Assembly: GCA_963712055.1 (NCBI GenBank)
Contig: CAVQGN010000007.1
Span: forward strand, 62,001-126,000
DNA: 64,000 bases
Direction of reading: 5' to 3'
DNA from: JAHBVL01 sp963712055
GTDB lineage: Bacteria > Chloroflexota > Chloroflexia > Thermomicrobiales > UBA6265
Under the pieces are notes generated by a model. That model was not told the DNA's origin. It did not search any database and worked only from the letters and a program-made list of their open reading frames with translations. Position numbers and translations under genes: made by a program. Below are positions 24,654-33,523 of this stretch, piece after piece (position 1 is the stretch's first letter; each line of letters opens with the position of its first letter).

Positions 24654-25727
24654 ATGACGGCGCTCCTGGAAGCGGTCAACGTGACCAAGGCGTTCGGTGG
24701 CGGATTGTTCGACAAAACGCAAACGATTGCCCTGGAGAACTTCTCGTTCAGTATCAGCGAAGAAGCTCCGAGTGTGACCGCGATCGTTGGTGAGAGTGGT
24801 AGTGGCAAAACAACCGCTGCAAGGTTGCTGCTTGGTCTGACGTCGCCCACAAGCGGTGAGGTGCGTTATCAGGGGAGGAGCCTGGAGAAGCTTTCCCGCG
24901 CGGAAAAGAAGACCTTCCTGAGCGACGTTCAAACCGTCTTCCAGGATCCATTCGAGGTGTACAACCCCTTTTACAAAGTCGACCATGTCCTCGAAACGCC
25001 AATCCGGAACTTCAAGCTGGCGTCTTCGAAAGAAGACCAGCGTGCGTTGATGTACAACGCGCTGGAGGCAGTGGGGTTACGTCCAGACGAAACGCTAGGC
25101 CGCTATCCACACCAGTTGAGTGGTGGCCAGCGTCAGCGGGTCATGGTGGCGCGTGCCCTGCTGCTGAAACCCCGGATCATCATTGCGGACGAACCGGTAT
25201 CGATGGTTGATGCCTCCTTGCGGGCGACGATTCTCGAAAGTCTGCTGGTGCTGAACCGGGATTTCGGGATCTCGCTGATCTATATCACCCATGACCTGAC
25301 GACCGCATTCCAGATCAGCGAAGACATCATCGTGCTCTATCGGGGAACGGTGGCCGAAGCTGGGGATGCCGGTTTGGTCGTGCCGAGACCGGAGCACCCA
25401 TATACGAAACTGCTGGTTGGTTCGATCCCGATGCCAAACCCTGATCTGCCATGGTTGGGTGAACGGGTTCTGGGTCCACCAGTCGGTGGATTGACACCAA
25501 CTGGTGAATCGTTTTGCCGTTTCTACGAGCGCTGCCCGTATGCGACGCAACAATGTGTCGAGGCAATGCCACCCTTGTATCTCACGGACCCAACAAGGGT
25601 GACCTCCTGTTATCTCTACCAGGACGCTCCGGCGCTACCGTACGAAGCGCTCTCTGATGTGCTCGCTTCGAATGACGCTGAAGCACGAGAGCGGAATGCC
25701 AAAGTACTCGGCGCGGCGGCTGACTAG
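24654..25727 (+). CDS. ABC transporter ATP-binding protein, DppF/OppF type
   Basis: A 357-residue ATPase partner of the preceding gene. Walker A is GESGSGKTT, the signature is HQLSGGQRQRVMVARA, Walker B is IIIADEPVSMVD (Val-Ser-Met in place of the usual Thr-Ser-Ala), and the switch is YITHDLTTAF. The C-terminal extension has FCRFYERCPYATQQC. Its start follows GAGGTGCAGGT. OppD and OppF heterodimerise below the DppB/DppC permeases encoded at 19530-21410. Confidence 0.93.
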   Translation: MTALLEAVNVTKAFGGGLFDKTQTIALENFSFSISEEAPSVTAIVGESGSGKTTAARLLLGLTSPTSGEVRYQGRSLEKLSRAEKKTFLSDVQTVFQDPFEVYNPFYKVDHVLETPIRNFKLASSKEDQRALMYNALEAVGLRPDETLGRYPHQLSGGQRQRVMVARALLLKPRIIIADEPVSMVDASLRATILESLLVLNRDFGISLIYITHDLTTAFQISEDIIVLYRGTVAEAGDAGLVVPRPEHPYTKLLVGSIPMPNPDLPWLGERVLGPPVGGLTPTGESFCRFYERCPYATQQCVEAMPPLYLTDPTRVTSCYLYQDAPALPYEALSDVLASNDAEARERNAKVLGAAAD

Positions 25728-25895
25728 CAGACTCCTCAACGATCTGGTCTTCCTGTCCATCGATCGACCCACACCGATGGCTTGGTGGGCCGACAGGAGG
25801 CAATTGGCGCTTGGCGTTGTCTTCTGAGGACGTCGCCCCTATGATTGGTTGCACACACACACCAATCTGGTGCGGGTTTCGCGGAAGGCGTCATC

Positions 25896-26705
25896 ATGTC
25901 TGCATCCGGCACCCCGGAAAAGCGCGCACGAGAGTATCAGTCGCAGATCGCGACCGGTCTCCTCTCTCGGTTTGTTCCAGATCTTCTCGACCGTGCTGAG
26001 CTCGAGGCAGGCGATCATGTACTCGATCTCGCCTGCGGAACCGGGATCGTAGCCATTGAGGTGGCACGCCGCTTTCCGAGTAGGGTTACTGTCACGGGTC
26101 TCGATATGAATCCAGGTATGTTGGCGGTCGCCAGGGAACTGGCGGCTACCGAAGGACTGGTCATCACCTACGAGCAGGGTGATGCCGGAAGGCTTCCTTA
26201 TCCCGATGATACGTTTAATGTCGTGATCTGCCAGCAGGGATTGCAGTTCTTTCCCGACCGGGTAGGCGCCATGCGAGAGGTCCGACGGGTGCTGAAACCT
26301 GGCGGCAGGCTGGTGGTCGCGGTGATGCAGGATCGTCTCCAGAACCCGGAGTTCGATCACTTCTTTCATGCCCTCGAGACCGCTTCGGGAACGCTTCTGA
26401 CGAACATGCCGTTTTCCTGGGGTGATCCAGCGGGGCTCGACCAGACCCTTCGCGAGGCGGGATTCGATACCGTGGAACTGGATGTGGTCAGCCGGAACGC
26501 TGAGTTCGAGGGGGGCGATCAGTGGATCGATCGGCTGATCAGCGCTGTCTCAGCAGGGGTGCCGGAACTGGGTGCATTGACACTCGATCAGGGGAGCGAG
26601 ATTGCGCGGCAAGTGGGAACCGCGATGATGCTGATCGAAGCACGATTGCGCCGCGGTGATCTCATGATCATGCCAGCTAGGAGCAATGTCGCGACCGCGT
26701 GGTGA
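25896..26705 (+). CDS. SAM-dependent class I methyltransferase (UbiE/type-11 group)
   Basis: A 269-residue methyltransferase. Motif I VLDLACGTGIVAIE binds SAM, the acidic motif II is VTGLDMNPGML, motif III is GDAGRLPYPDDTFNVVICQQ, and the post-motif EVRRVLKPGGRLVVAV is clear. The ORF reaches 25845, but the ATG at 25896 preceded by GGAAGG is preferred. The pattern fits small-molecule methylation (quinone or secondary-metabolite type); the substrate is unknown. It converges with the Ugp-type operon, with a 40-base gap. Confidence 0.88.
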   Translation: MSASGTPEKRAREYQSQIATGLLSRFVPDLLDRAELEAGDHVLDLACGTGIVAIEVARRFPSRVTVTGLDMNPGMLAVARELAATEGLVITYEQGDAGRLPYPDDTFNVVICQQGLQFFPDRVGAMREVRRVLKPGGRLVVAVMQDRLQNPEFDHFFHALETASGTLLTNMPFSWGDPAGLDQTLREAGFDTVELDVVSRNAEFEGGDQWIDRLISAVSAGVPELGALTLDQGSEIARQVGTAMMLIEARLRRGDLMIMPARSNVATAW

Positions 26706-26745
26706 GCAGGCTTCAGCAGGCTCGGTGATGTTTCGAGCGTTCGCT

Positions 26746-27843
26746 CTAGTGCATCTCCAGTGTTTGCTGCGTCACGCCGTCGAAGATGTGCATCCGGTCC
26801 TGATCGAACTCGAGATAAATATTGTCGTCCGGACGGATGTGGACGCTGGGCGCAACGCTGACTACGATCATCTGATTGCCGAGTTTGGCGTGGACGAACG
26901 TGATGTCACCGGTTGGCTCGACGGTATAGACCGTCGCAGGAACCGCATGACCCACTTGCTCCGTGTGAACAAGGATGGCGGTGTGACGCAGTCCTACCAC
27001 CACAGCCGGGGTACTCGACTGCAAGGCTTTGCGGGCGGTGCTGTCAGAGAGCGGATACTCCCAGCCATCGTTGTTGGCAATACTGACGACTTCACCGTTC
27101 TGCTTCACGTGGCCCTCGAGCAGATTCATGGCCGGACTGCCGACGAAACCGGCAACGAAGGTGTTGACCGGATGGTGATAGATGTAATCTGGCGAATCGT
27201 ACTGCTGCAGATAGCCGCCTTCCATGACGGCCATCTTGTCGGCCATGGTCACCGCTTCGAGTTGGTCATGGGTGACATAGATGATGGTGGCATTGAGATC
27301 CTGGTGGAACCGCTTGAGTTCAGCTCGCATCTGCACCCGGAGTTTGGCGTCGAGGTTGGAAAGCGGTTCGTCCATCAGAAAGACCTGGGGTTCACGGACG
27401 AGCGCGCGACCGAGCGCCACGCGTTGTTGCTGGCCGCCTGACAGGGCTTTCGGGCGACGGTCGAGCAGGTGTTCAATTTCGAGCAGGTTGGCGGTATTGC
27501 GTACCCGGGGATCGATCTCGGCTTTTGGCAGTTTGCGCATCTGCAGCGGAAACGCGAGGTTTTTGTAGACGGTTTTGTTCGGATAGAGAGCGTAGTTCTG
27601 GAACACCATCGCGATGTCGCGATCCTTGGGATCGAGATCATTGACCTGACGGTCGTTGATGAAGATTTCGCCGGCGGTGAGTTCGAGCAAACCGGCGATC
27701 AGATTCAGGGTGGTGGTTTTGCCACAACCGGACGGACCAACGAGCGCGACGAACTCGCCGTCGTTCACCGTCAGGGAGACATTGTTGACGGCAATGACCT
27801 CGTCATAGGCTTTTACGAGATTTCTGAGTTCGACCTGCGCCAT
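26746..27843 (-). CDS. ABC transporter ATP-binding protein, UgpC/MalK/MsmK type
   Basis: A 365-residue carbohydrate-importer ATPase. Walker A GPSGCGKTT is at residues 36-44, the Q-loop is MVFQNYALYPNKTV, the signature is KALSGGQQQRVALGRA, Walker B is VFLMDEPLSNLDAKLR, and the switch is YVTHDQLEAVTMAD. A C-terminal TOBE/regulatory domain (about residues 235-365) is present. It is the last gene of the binding protein-permease-permease-ATPase run. As MsmK-like ATPases often serve several transporters, it could also power the ATPase-less system at 44508-47800. Confidence 0.93.
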   Translation of the reverse strand: MAQVELRNLVKAYDEVIAVNNVSLTVNDGEFVALVGPSGCGKTTTLNLIAGLLELTAGEIFINDRQVNDLDPKDRDIAMVFQNYALYPNKTVYKNLAFPLQMRKLPKAEIDPRVRNTANLLEIEHLLDRRPKALSGGQQQRVALGRALVREPQVFLMDEPLSNLDAKLRVQMRAELKRFHQDLNATIIYVTHDQLEAVTMADKMAVMEGGYLQQYDSPDYIYHHPVNTFVAGFVGSPAMNLLEGHVKQNGEVVSIANNDGWEYPLSDSTARKALQSSTPAVVVGLRHTAILVHTEQVGHAVPATVYTVEPTGDITFVHAKLGNQMIVVSVAPSVHIRPDDNIYLEFDQDRMHIFDGVTQQTLEMH

Positions 27844-27904
27844 TCGTGTTCCCTTCAGCCGACGATCGGGTGGATGCCGGATTGATGACTCGTTTCCGAG
27901 CAGC

Positions 27905-28795
27905 CTATGACTTGATTGCGCCTTCTGTGAGCGCGCGGACGAAGTATTTCTGCAACATGATGAAGAGAATCACCACGGGCACACTCATGATGAAGGCAGC
28001 GGCCATCAGCCCGGGCCAGTTGGAGACGTATTCCGAGAAAAATCGCCGAAGTCCGACCGGCATGGTCAGCATGTCGCGGTCATTCAAGAAGGTCAGGGCG
28101 TAGAGGTATTCGTTCCAGGCAATGATGAAGGTATAGATCGAGGTCGCGATGATACCGGGCGCCGACAGCGGCATGATGACCCGCAGGAACGCCTGAAACT
28201 GGGATGCACCATCGATCCGGGCGGCTTGCTCGAGTTCGATCGGGATATTGTCGTAGAACCCCTTGAGCAGCCAGATCGAAAGCGGTAGTCCGAAGGTCAG
28301 ATAGGTGATGATCAGCGACGCGTGTGTGTTGATCAACTGGAGATTCCGCATCACGATAAAGAGTGGCATCAGGAAGATGACGGCCGGGAACATGTTGCGC
28401 AACAGTACGGAATAGAAAAGAAAGCCACGACCTGGAAATCGGAAACGGGAAAAGGCGTAAGCAGCCGGAACAGCAACGATTACGCCGACCAATGTCGTCG
28501 CCGTCGATACCCAGATGCTGTTGGCCATATAGCGGAGGAATTCCGGTCCAACATCACTGTAGGGAGAGAGGAGATTCCTGTAGTTCTCCAGCGTTGGTTC
28601 GCGTGGAAACCACTGGGGCGGGTACTGCAGAGCGGCAAACTGCGTCTTGATCGACGTCAGGAACATCCAGACCATCGGGACCGCCGCGAAGATGAGCAGA
28701 CCAAGGAGAAATACCCAACCGGCGATACCCCAGCCATCAAGCTTTCGCTTCGATTTGGATTTCGGCGCTGGCGTTTCGGGCGCAATGGCGGTCAT
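27905..28795 (-). CDS. Carbohydrate ABC transporter permease, UgpE/MalG type
   Basis: A 296-residue CUT1 permease with six helices and the EAA loop EQAARIDGASQFQAFLRVIM. A basic N-terminus (KSKSKRKLDGWG) precedes the first helix. A much longer ORF exists upstream, but that part is a shadow of the neighbouring permease. The ATG at 28795 shares its A with the upstream stop codon (TGATG), so the two permeases are translationally coupled. It ends with RALTEGAIKS, typical of MalG proteins. Confidence 0.93.
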   Translation of the reverse strand: MTAIAPETPAPKSKSKRKLDGWGIAGWVFLLGLLIFAAVPMVWMFLTSIKTQFAALQYPPQWFPREPTLENYRNLLSPYSDVGPEFLRYMANSIWVSTATTLVGVIVAVPAAYAFSRFRFPGRGFLFYSVLLRNMFPAVIFLMPLFIVMRNLQLINTHASLIITYLTFGLPLSIWLLKGFYDNIPIELEQAARIDGASQFQAFLRVIMPLSAPGIIATSIYTFIIAWNEYLYALTFLNDRDMLTMPVGLRRFFSEYVSNWPGLMAAAFIMSVPVVILFIMLQKYFVRALTEGAIKS

Positions 28796-29757
28796 CAGGA
28801 TCTCCGGGCTTCGTCGCCGCGAGTAAGGGCTTTCACGTAGAAGTAGCCTACCGACATCATCACGATGAAGAGAATCACGGAATAGGCGGCGGCGACATCG
28901 AATCGGATTTTCTGGAAGGCGATCTTGTAGATCTCTGTGATCCAGATCTCGGTCGCCCCAGCAGGGCCGCCCGCGGTCATGATGTAGACAAGGGTGAACG
29001 AGTTCAGGTTGGCTACGACGAGCAGGAGCAATGTGATGATCGTCACAGATTTGAGTTGCGGCATAGTCACGTGCCAGAAACGGTCCCACGTACCGGCGCC
29101 ATCGACCTGCGCGGCGCGATGAAGCGCTTCCGGTACTGTTTGCAGACCAGCCAGCATCATGATCATGACGAAGGGGAATTCTTTCCAAATATTCGCCACG
29201 ACTAAAGACGGCATGGCGCGATCAACATTGTCGAGGAAGTTGATTTGTCGGTCGATGAGACCGAGCTCCGTGAGCACGCCACTGATCAGACCCCAGTCGC
29301 TGTGATAGAGCCAGCGCCAGACATAGGCGGCTGAAACAGCGCTGATGACCCAGGGAACCAGCAGGATGCCACGGACGAGACCGCGGCCAATGAATTCACG
29401 TTGAACCACCAGTGCAGCGCCAAATCCGAGAACAAAGGCACCGAGGGTGGAGAGAATGGTCCATTCGAGCGTGTTCGACGTAACGACCCGAAAACTATCG
29501 CTGCGAAGAATGTTTTCGTAATTCTGGAGACCGATCCATTGCTTGTTGTCCATGTCCAAGCCGCGGCCGGTGTTGTAGAAGGACAAGCGAATAGTAAAGA
29601 AGATGGGATAGGCGATGACCACCATCATGATGATCAGGGAGGGAAGAATGTAGATGTAGGCAGCGGCGTTATCCCGGATCTTGCCGAAATAGCTCCGCTT
29701 TTCCGGTTCGAGTGGAACAGTCACCGGCGGGGTGTCCGTTGTCGAAATGGTTGCCAT
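28795..29757 (-). CDS. Carbohydrate ABC transporter permease, UgpA/MalF type
   Basis: A 320-residue CUT1 permease with six helices and EAA loop LHRAAQVDGAGTWDRFWHVT. A periplasmic LDMDNKQWIGLQNYENIL segment after the first helix is typical of UgpA-like proteins. It is coupled to the downstream MalG-type gene through a one-base stop-start overlap. It is separated from the binding-protein gene by a GC-rich hairpin at 29790-29819. Confidence 0.93.
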   Translation of the reverse strand: MATISTTDTPPVTVPLEPEKRSYFGKIRDNAAAYIYILPSLIIMMVVIAYPIFFTIRLSFYNTGRGLDMDNKQWIGLQNYENILRSDSFRVVTSNTLEWTILSTLGAFVLGFGAALVVQREFIGRGLVRGILLVPWVISAVSAAYVWRWLYHSDWGLISGVLTELGLIDRQINFLDNVDRAMPSLVVANIWKEFPFVMIMMLAGLQTVPEALHRAAQVDGAGTWDRFWHVTMPQLKSVTIITLLLLVVANLNSFTLVYIMTAGGPAGATEIWITEIYKIAFQKIRFDVAAAYSVILFIVMMSVGYFYVKALTRGDEARRS

Positions 29758-29789
29758 GAATGCTGAAGAACCTCTGACGAGAAATACGA

Positions 29790-29819
29790 GACCCGGCCGG
29801 GGGTCAGCCCGGCCGGGTC
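29790..29819 (-). terminator. Intercistronic hairpin between Ugp-type binding protein and permease
   Basis: A perfect 12-bp stem, GACCCGGCCGGG with its complement, has a six-base loop and lies 18 bases after the binding-protein stop. It is the same arrangement as at 21437-21466 and 57485-57517. Confidence 0.6.
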
Positions 29820-29836
29820 ATCAGCCTGACGAGCGA

Positions 29837-31336
29837 CTAGAGACCGCTCATCAGGGCTTCGATCTTGCCCGCAGCGTCATTTGCTGCTTCTTCGACCGTC
29901 ATCGTTTCGGTCAACGCGTTCTGAAGCATTTCCGGAATGATGATGTTCATAACTTCCGGAGCCTCAGGAAGCACCGGGAACGGGATGCCATATGGAAGCA
30001 TCGCGGTGGTGACCTCGAGGAACTTGGTGGTGTCGAGGCGCTCCTTCATCCAGGATGTCTGGAAACCGCGGATGTTGCCCGGATTCGAACCCTGCCATGC
30101 GATCTTGGTCGACCATTCCGGACCGGTCATGAAGGCGATCAGCGCGCGAGCGGCGTCCAGATCGACATCACCGTCGACATTGTCAGGGTTGAAGATATGG
30201 ACGTTCGAACCACCGAACACGACCGCGCGGCGAGTTGGGCCTTCGGGGATGAGACCGTAGCGCATGTTCTCGACGGTCTGCTGAGCTCGCTCCTGGTCCG
30301 CGCCGGTCGCCTTGGAGGCGGCGTCGACGGTTGCAGCGTACTCACTCGGGTGGCTGATCATCATGGCCAGCTGACCGGCGATGAACGGGTCACGATTTTC
30401 AGCATTGGTGTTGGTCAGCGCTGAAACTGGAACCGACTGATCGCGAACATACATGTCGTAGTAGGCCTGGACGGCAGCCTGCGTGCCTTCGTTGTTGGCG
30501 TAGATCGACTCGTAGGTCGGGGCATCTTCGGCTTCGTCAAATGCACCGCCACCGAACGCCCATGCCGTTGGCATGAAACGGAACGGGGTGTTGCCAGCGT
30601 TGACACGGGCGACGAGACCGTAGCCATCTTTGCCGGTGTTGTCCTTGATCTGCTTCGAATAGGCGACGACATCGTCCCAGGTTGCCGGAGCGGTTTCTGG
30701 GTCGAGTCCAGCTTCTTCGAAGATGGCTGCATTCCAGATGAAGCCCATCGTTTCGTTGTTGGTCGGAACGCCGTAGGTTTTGCCTTCCCAGGTGACTGAT
30801 TTCATGGCGCCTGGCCAGAACTCAGCAGTTGGGTAGCCAACATCTTCTGGCGCCAATTCCATCAACTGGCCGGTGGCGAAGAACTCAACGCCCCAGAGAA
30901 TCGGCATCTTGGCCATCATCGGAGCCGCGCCACCGAAGGAAGCTGTCCGGATCTGGTCGAGCATGTCGTTGTAGTCGAGATTCTGAACATCGAGTTCGAT
31001 GTTTGGATAGGTCTCACTGAACGCGGTCCAGAAATCAGCATCGATCTGCTTTTCGAGATCGGTGGAGGCTTCGTTCGGGCCGACGTACCAGTAGGAGACT
31101 TTGCCGGTGTAGTCAAGAGGAACAACATTAGCGACTTCCGCCGCAGTATCGACCTCGATCGTTCCGGCCTGGCTCTGAATGTACTCAGGAGTCCAGACCT
31201 CTGGATCGACACCGGTGTCAGTCTGTGCTAGTGCTCCGGTCAGACCGAGACCTGCGACGCCAAGACCGGCGGCTGCACCATAGCCGAGCACCTTGCGGCG
31301 ATCAACTGAATGCGAAAAAAGATCCTTCTTTCCCAT
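29837..31336 (-). CDS. Carbohydrate ABC transporter substrate-binding protein, UgpB type (family 1)
   Basis: A 499-residue exported binding protein. The start at 31336 follows GAGGAAAGGAACC; the ORF's 93 extra upstream codons lack homology. A Tat-like signal (VDRRKVLGYGAAAGLG) leads into a mature protein with the family-1 features VSYWYVGPNEASTD near the start, FIWNAAIFEEAGLDPETAPA, WDDVVAYSKQIKDN and FIAGQLAMMIS. This predicts a sugar, oligosaccharide or glycerol-phosphate-type ligand. It heads the importer operon, which ends with the ATPase at 26746, and has its own strong promoter. Confidence 0.92.
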   Translation of the reverse strand: MGKKDLFSHSVDRRKVLGYGAAAGLGVAGLGLTGALAQTDTGVDPEVWTPEYIQSQAGTIEVDTAAEVANVVPLDYTGKVSYWYVGPNEASTDLEKQIDADFWTAFSETYPNIELDVQNLDYNDMLDQIRTASFGGAAPMMAKMPILWGVEFFATGQLMELAPEDVGYPTAEFWPGAMKSVTWEGKTYGVPTNNETMGFIWNAAIFEEAGLDPETAPATWDDVVAYSKQIKDNTGKDGYGLVARVNAGNTPFRFMPTAWAFGGGAFDEAEDAPTYESIYANNEGTQAAVQAYYDMYVRDQSVPVSALTNTNAENRDPFIAGQLAMMISHPSEYAATVDAASKATGADQERAQQTVENMRYGLIPEGPTRRAVVFGGSNVHIFNPDNVDGDVDLDAARALIAFMTGPEWSTKIAWQGSNPGNIRGFQTSWMKERLDTTKFLEVTTAMLPYGIPFPVLPEAPEVMNIIIPEMLQNALTETMTVEEAANDAAGKIEALMSGL

Positions 31337-31552
31337 CGATGGTTCCTTTCCTCTTTTTTGCTTTGGAAGCCTCAGACAGGCTTCCATCTTCTTGCCGATC
31401 AGCGCTGAAAACGACAGACGCGGATGCCTTTCATCTTCGTCGCTGGACTGCTGCACAGGGGCCGGTTGCGAAACAGGACAATCAGTGATTTCTCTCAAAA
31501 CCCGTCTTGCGGCACACCTTACAAATGCTTTCTCCGACTCTGTGCATGGTGA

Positions 31553-31582
31553 CTTATACCCATATTTCCGGCTGTATGTCAA
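31553..31582 (-). promoter_or_regulatory. Promoter of the Ugp-type importer operon
   Basis: On the minus strand TTGACA (31577-31582) is followed after 18 bp by TATAAG (31553-31558). Transcription would start near 31546, giving a leader of about 210 bases before the ATG at 31336. The remainder of the 332-base gap 31337-31668 shows nothing else recognisable. Confidence 0.6.
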
Positions 31583-31668
31583 GGAATTCACTTTCGCTGT
31601 TCGCTTTTGTGGCAATCGAGACGGCGGTGAAGGCTACCGCGTCCTCGAATCCATATCGGCTGCAGAAT

Positions 31669-32556
31669 TCAACCCGTTTCGGAGTCTACCGGTACGATCT
31701 GAAGGAGAAGCAATTCGAGTGGTGTGCGGCCGAGATTACGGCCAACACCGTCCGAGGAACCCTGGAAGATCGCTGTTCCGCCGGCTGTCAGCAGGGCTTC
31801 CGAACCGGGAGCAAGGGTCTTCAGGCGACCGCCCATCGACCCGGGATTGTTGCTGGCGGCACTGGCATAGACGAGAGTGCCAGATTCGAGCTTCGCGCCG
31901 AGAATGCCGGTGTCGACATAAAACATCACCGGTCCCGATTCTGGAGCGACCGCCATGGCTCCGTCTCGCGGCAACGAGGTTTCCTGGAGGAGGAGTCTTG
32001 CTGGCGCTTCCGGCAGTTCCGAGATGCTGGCGACGAGGAGGGGTTCGAAGATAACCCCGGCTTCGGTGATAAAGGGCCGGATCGTTTGCTCGATGGCAGG
32101 CCAGATCACGATGTCGAGCATGACCGAGGGACTCGTTTCGATGTTGGTGATCTCGAACGGGGGACTGTCGAGCACGATCAGGAGATCATTGTCCGCCAGC
32201 GTTATGGAGGCGCCTTCCTCGACTGGCATGGCTGTCGATTCGTCGTTGTTGCGCCAGAGCGTCCCTTTGGAATCGAGCCTGATTGCAAACGAACCGGTTT
32301 CGACGAAAAAGAGACGGGGTCCATTGATGGGACCGCCGAGCAAGGTCGTGCCGCTCGGAAAAACAAGCCGGGCGAGGCCGACCAGTGCTGGCGGCTCTGG
32401 GAGGGATTCGAGCGGGACATCGAGGAGGGTGGTGGTTGGAAGCTCTTCGAGTGCGGTTGGGGTTGCCTCCTGAGCAAGAGCAGGAGGGGAACCGATAACG
32501 ACCAGAAGGAGAAGAAGCAATGGGAGCGCAACTGATGGGCGCAGGGTTGAGGACAT
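31669..32556 (-). CDS. Secreted protein with two cupin-like halves
   Basis: A 295-residue exported protein of unknown function. A Sec signal peptide (SVALPLLLLLLVVIGSPPALA) is followed by a Pro/Thr/Ala-rich mature start. The body contains two similar beta-rich halves, each with a G-x-L-W/Y and a VFYV/LFFVETG-type strand (LFFVETGSFAIRLDSKG and MFYVDTGILGAKLESG), suggesting a duplicated cupin/RmlC fold. The usual cupin histidines are absent. The start at 32556 has AAGGACGG ahead. It lies upstream of the sugar importer and downstream of an amidohydrolase on the same strand. Confidence 0.7.
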   Translation of the reverse strand: MSSTLRPSVALPLLLLLLVVIGSPPALAQEATPTALEELPTTTLLDVPLESLPEPPALVGLARLVFPSGTTLLGGPINGPRLFFVETGSFAIRLDSKGTLWRNNDESTAMPVEEGASITLADNDLLIVLDSPPFEITNIETSPSVMLDIVIWPAIEQTIRPFITEAGVIFEPLLVASISELPEAPARLLLQETSLPRDGAMAVAPESGPVMFYVDTGILGAKLESGTLVYASAASNNPGSMGGRLKTLAPGSEALLTAGGTAIFQGSSDGVGRNLGRTPLELLLLQIVPVDSETG

Positions 32557-32653
32557 GCTGTTCCGTCCTTCGGCAAGCGATCGACTCCAGACGGAGTTTA
32601 GCGGGAAGATGGGACACCAGGGCGAATGCGAGTGGTGCTCGACATGGTTTCTG

Positions 32654-33439
32654 CTACGTTCGCGCCGACCGAAGCACTCGCAGGATATTCCCGCCCATGA
32701 CGTCGGCCATCGGTTTCGAACCGAGGTGGTCATCAAGCAGCGCATGGTATTTGGCGACTTCGACGTGCATGAACTCAAACGGGGTGTCGCTGCCGAAACA
32801 GACTCGTTCCGGACCGAGGGTTTTGACGGCCGTGAGGATCGATGGCGCGCGGACGGCGCTGCCGATCAGGGTCATGGTCGGATGCTCCCTGGCGATTTCA
32901 ATAGAGGCACGGGAGAGATCGTGAAAGGCCGCGCCACCAATATGAATGATAAGGATCGGGAGATCGGGATAGCGACGCGCGATATTGGCTGCTCGCCAAG
33001 GGTGGGTCCGTTCTGGGGAGTCGCCGCCGATATGGAGCGCGAGGATGCCGTTGGCTTTGGCGATTTCCTCGATCACCGGCATTACCGTTAGGTCGTCGTC
33101 GATGATGAATTCATTCTGGGCGCCATTGATCTTGACTCCAGGAAAACCGTAGTCGTGGAGACAGCGTTTCGTTTCGGCGAGCGCGCGATCGAGCCCGAGA
33201 TGGGGATCGGCCCAACCGAACCCGAGAATGCGATCGGGATGCGCGCGAGTGGCTTCAGCAACATAGGCGTTGCCTTCGGTGACTTGTCCCCGTTCATAGG
33301 GAGGCTGCAACCAGGTGAGCGCTTTGTCGACCCCGGCGCGATCCATCCGCCGCAGGAGTTCTTCAAATGAGATGCTGTTGGCCCCTTGCGGTGTCGGGGA
33401 GATATGGCAATCGGCGTCGACGACTGGAATGTGGATCAT
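32654..33439 (-). CDS. Amidohydrolase-2 family metal-dependent hydrolase
   Basis: A 261-residue TIM-barrel hydrolase of the ACMSD/amidohydrolase-2 group. It begins IPVVDADCHISP, where only one of the usual two HxH histidines is present. Later come ILALHIGGDSPERTHPWR, ILIIHIGGAAFHD and CFGSDTPFEF with the catalytic Asp. This family includes lactonases (2-pyrone or sugar lactone), decarboxylases and hydratases, and a sugar lactonase would fit the neighbouring dehydratases. Start ATG 33439 follows GGAGA; upstream ORF codons are not used. The 84-base gap to the divergent enolase gene must be a two-way promoter. Confidence 0.82.
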   Translation of the reverse strand: MIHIPVVDADCHISPTPQGANSISFEELLRRMDRAGVDKALTWLQPPYERGQVTEGNAYVAEATRAHPDRILGFGWADPHLGLDRALAETKRCLHDYGFPGVKINGAQNEFIIDDDLTVMPVIEEIAKANGILALHIGGDSPERTHPWRAANIARRYPDLPILIIHIGGAAFHDLSRASIEIAREHPTMTLIGSAVRAPSILTAVKTLGPERVCFGSDTPFEFMHVEVAKYHALLDDHLGSKPMADVMGGNILRVLRSART

Positions 33440-33523
33440 TTTAGCGATCTCCGCTCTTTTCGCTATTGGATTCTCAGCGTATCCTACGCCAACGTCCCAG
33501 GAAATGTACCGGACAGGAAAGCG

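Noticed and set aside
28796..29188. Long N-terminal extension of the UgpE-type permease
   Set aside because: It overlaps the UgpA-type permease in another frame and has no ribosome site or homology. The coupled ATG at 28795 is the real start.
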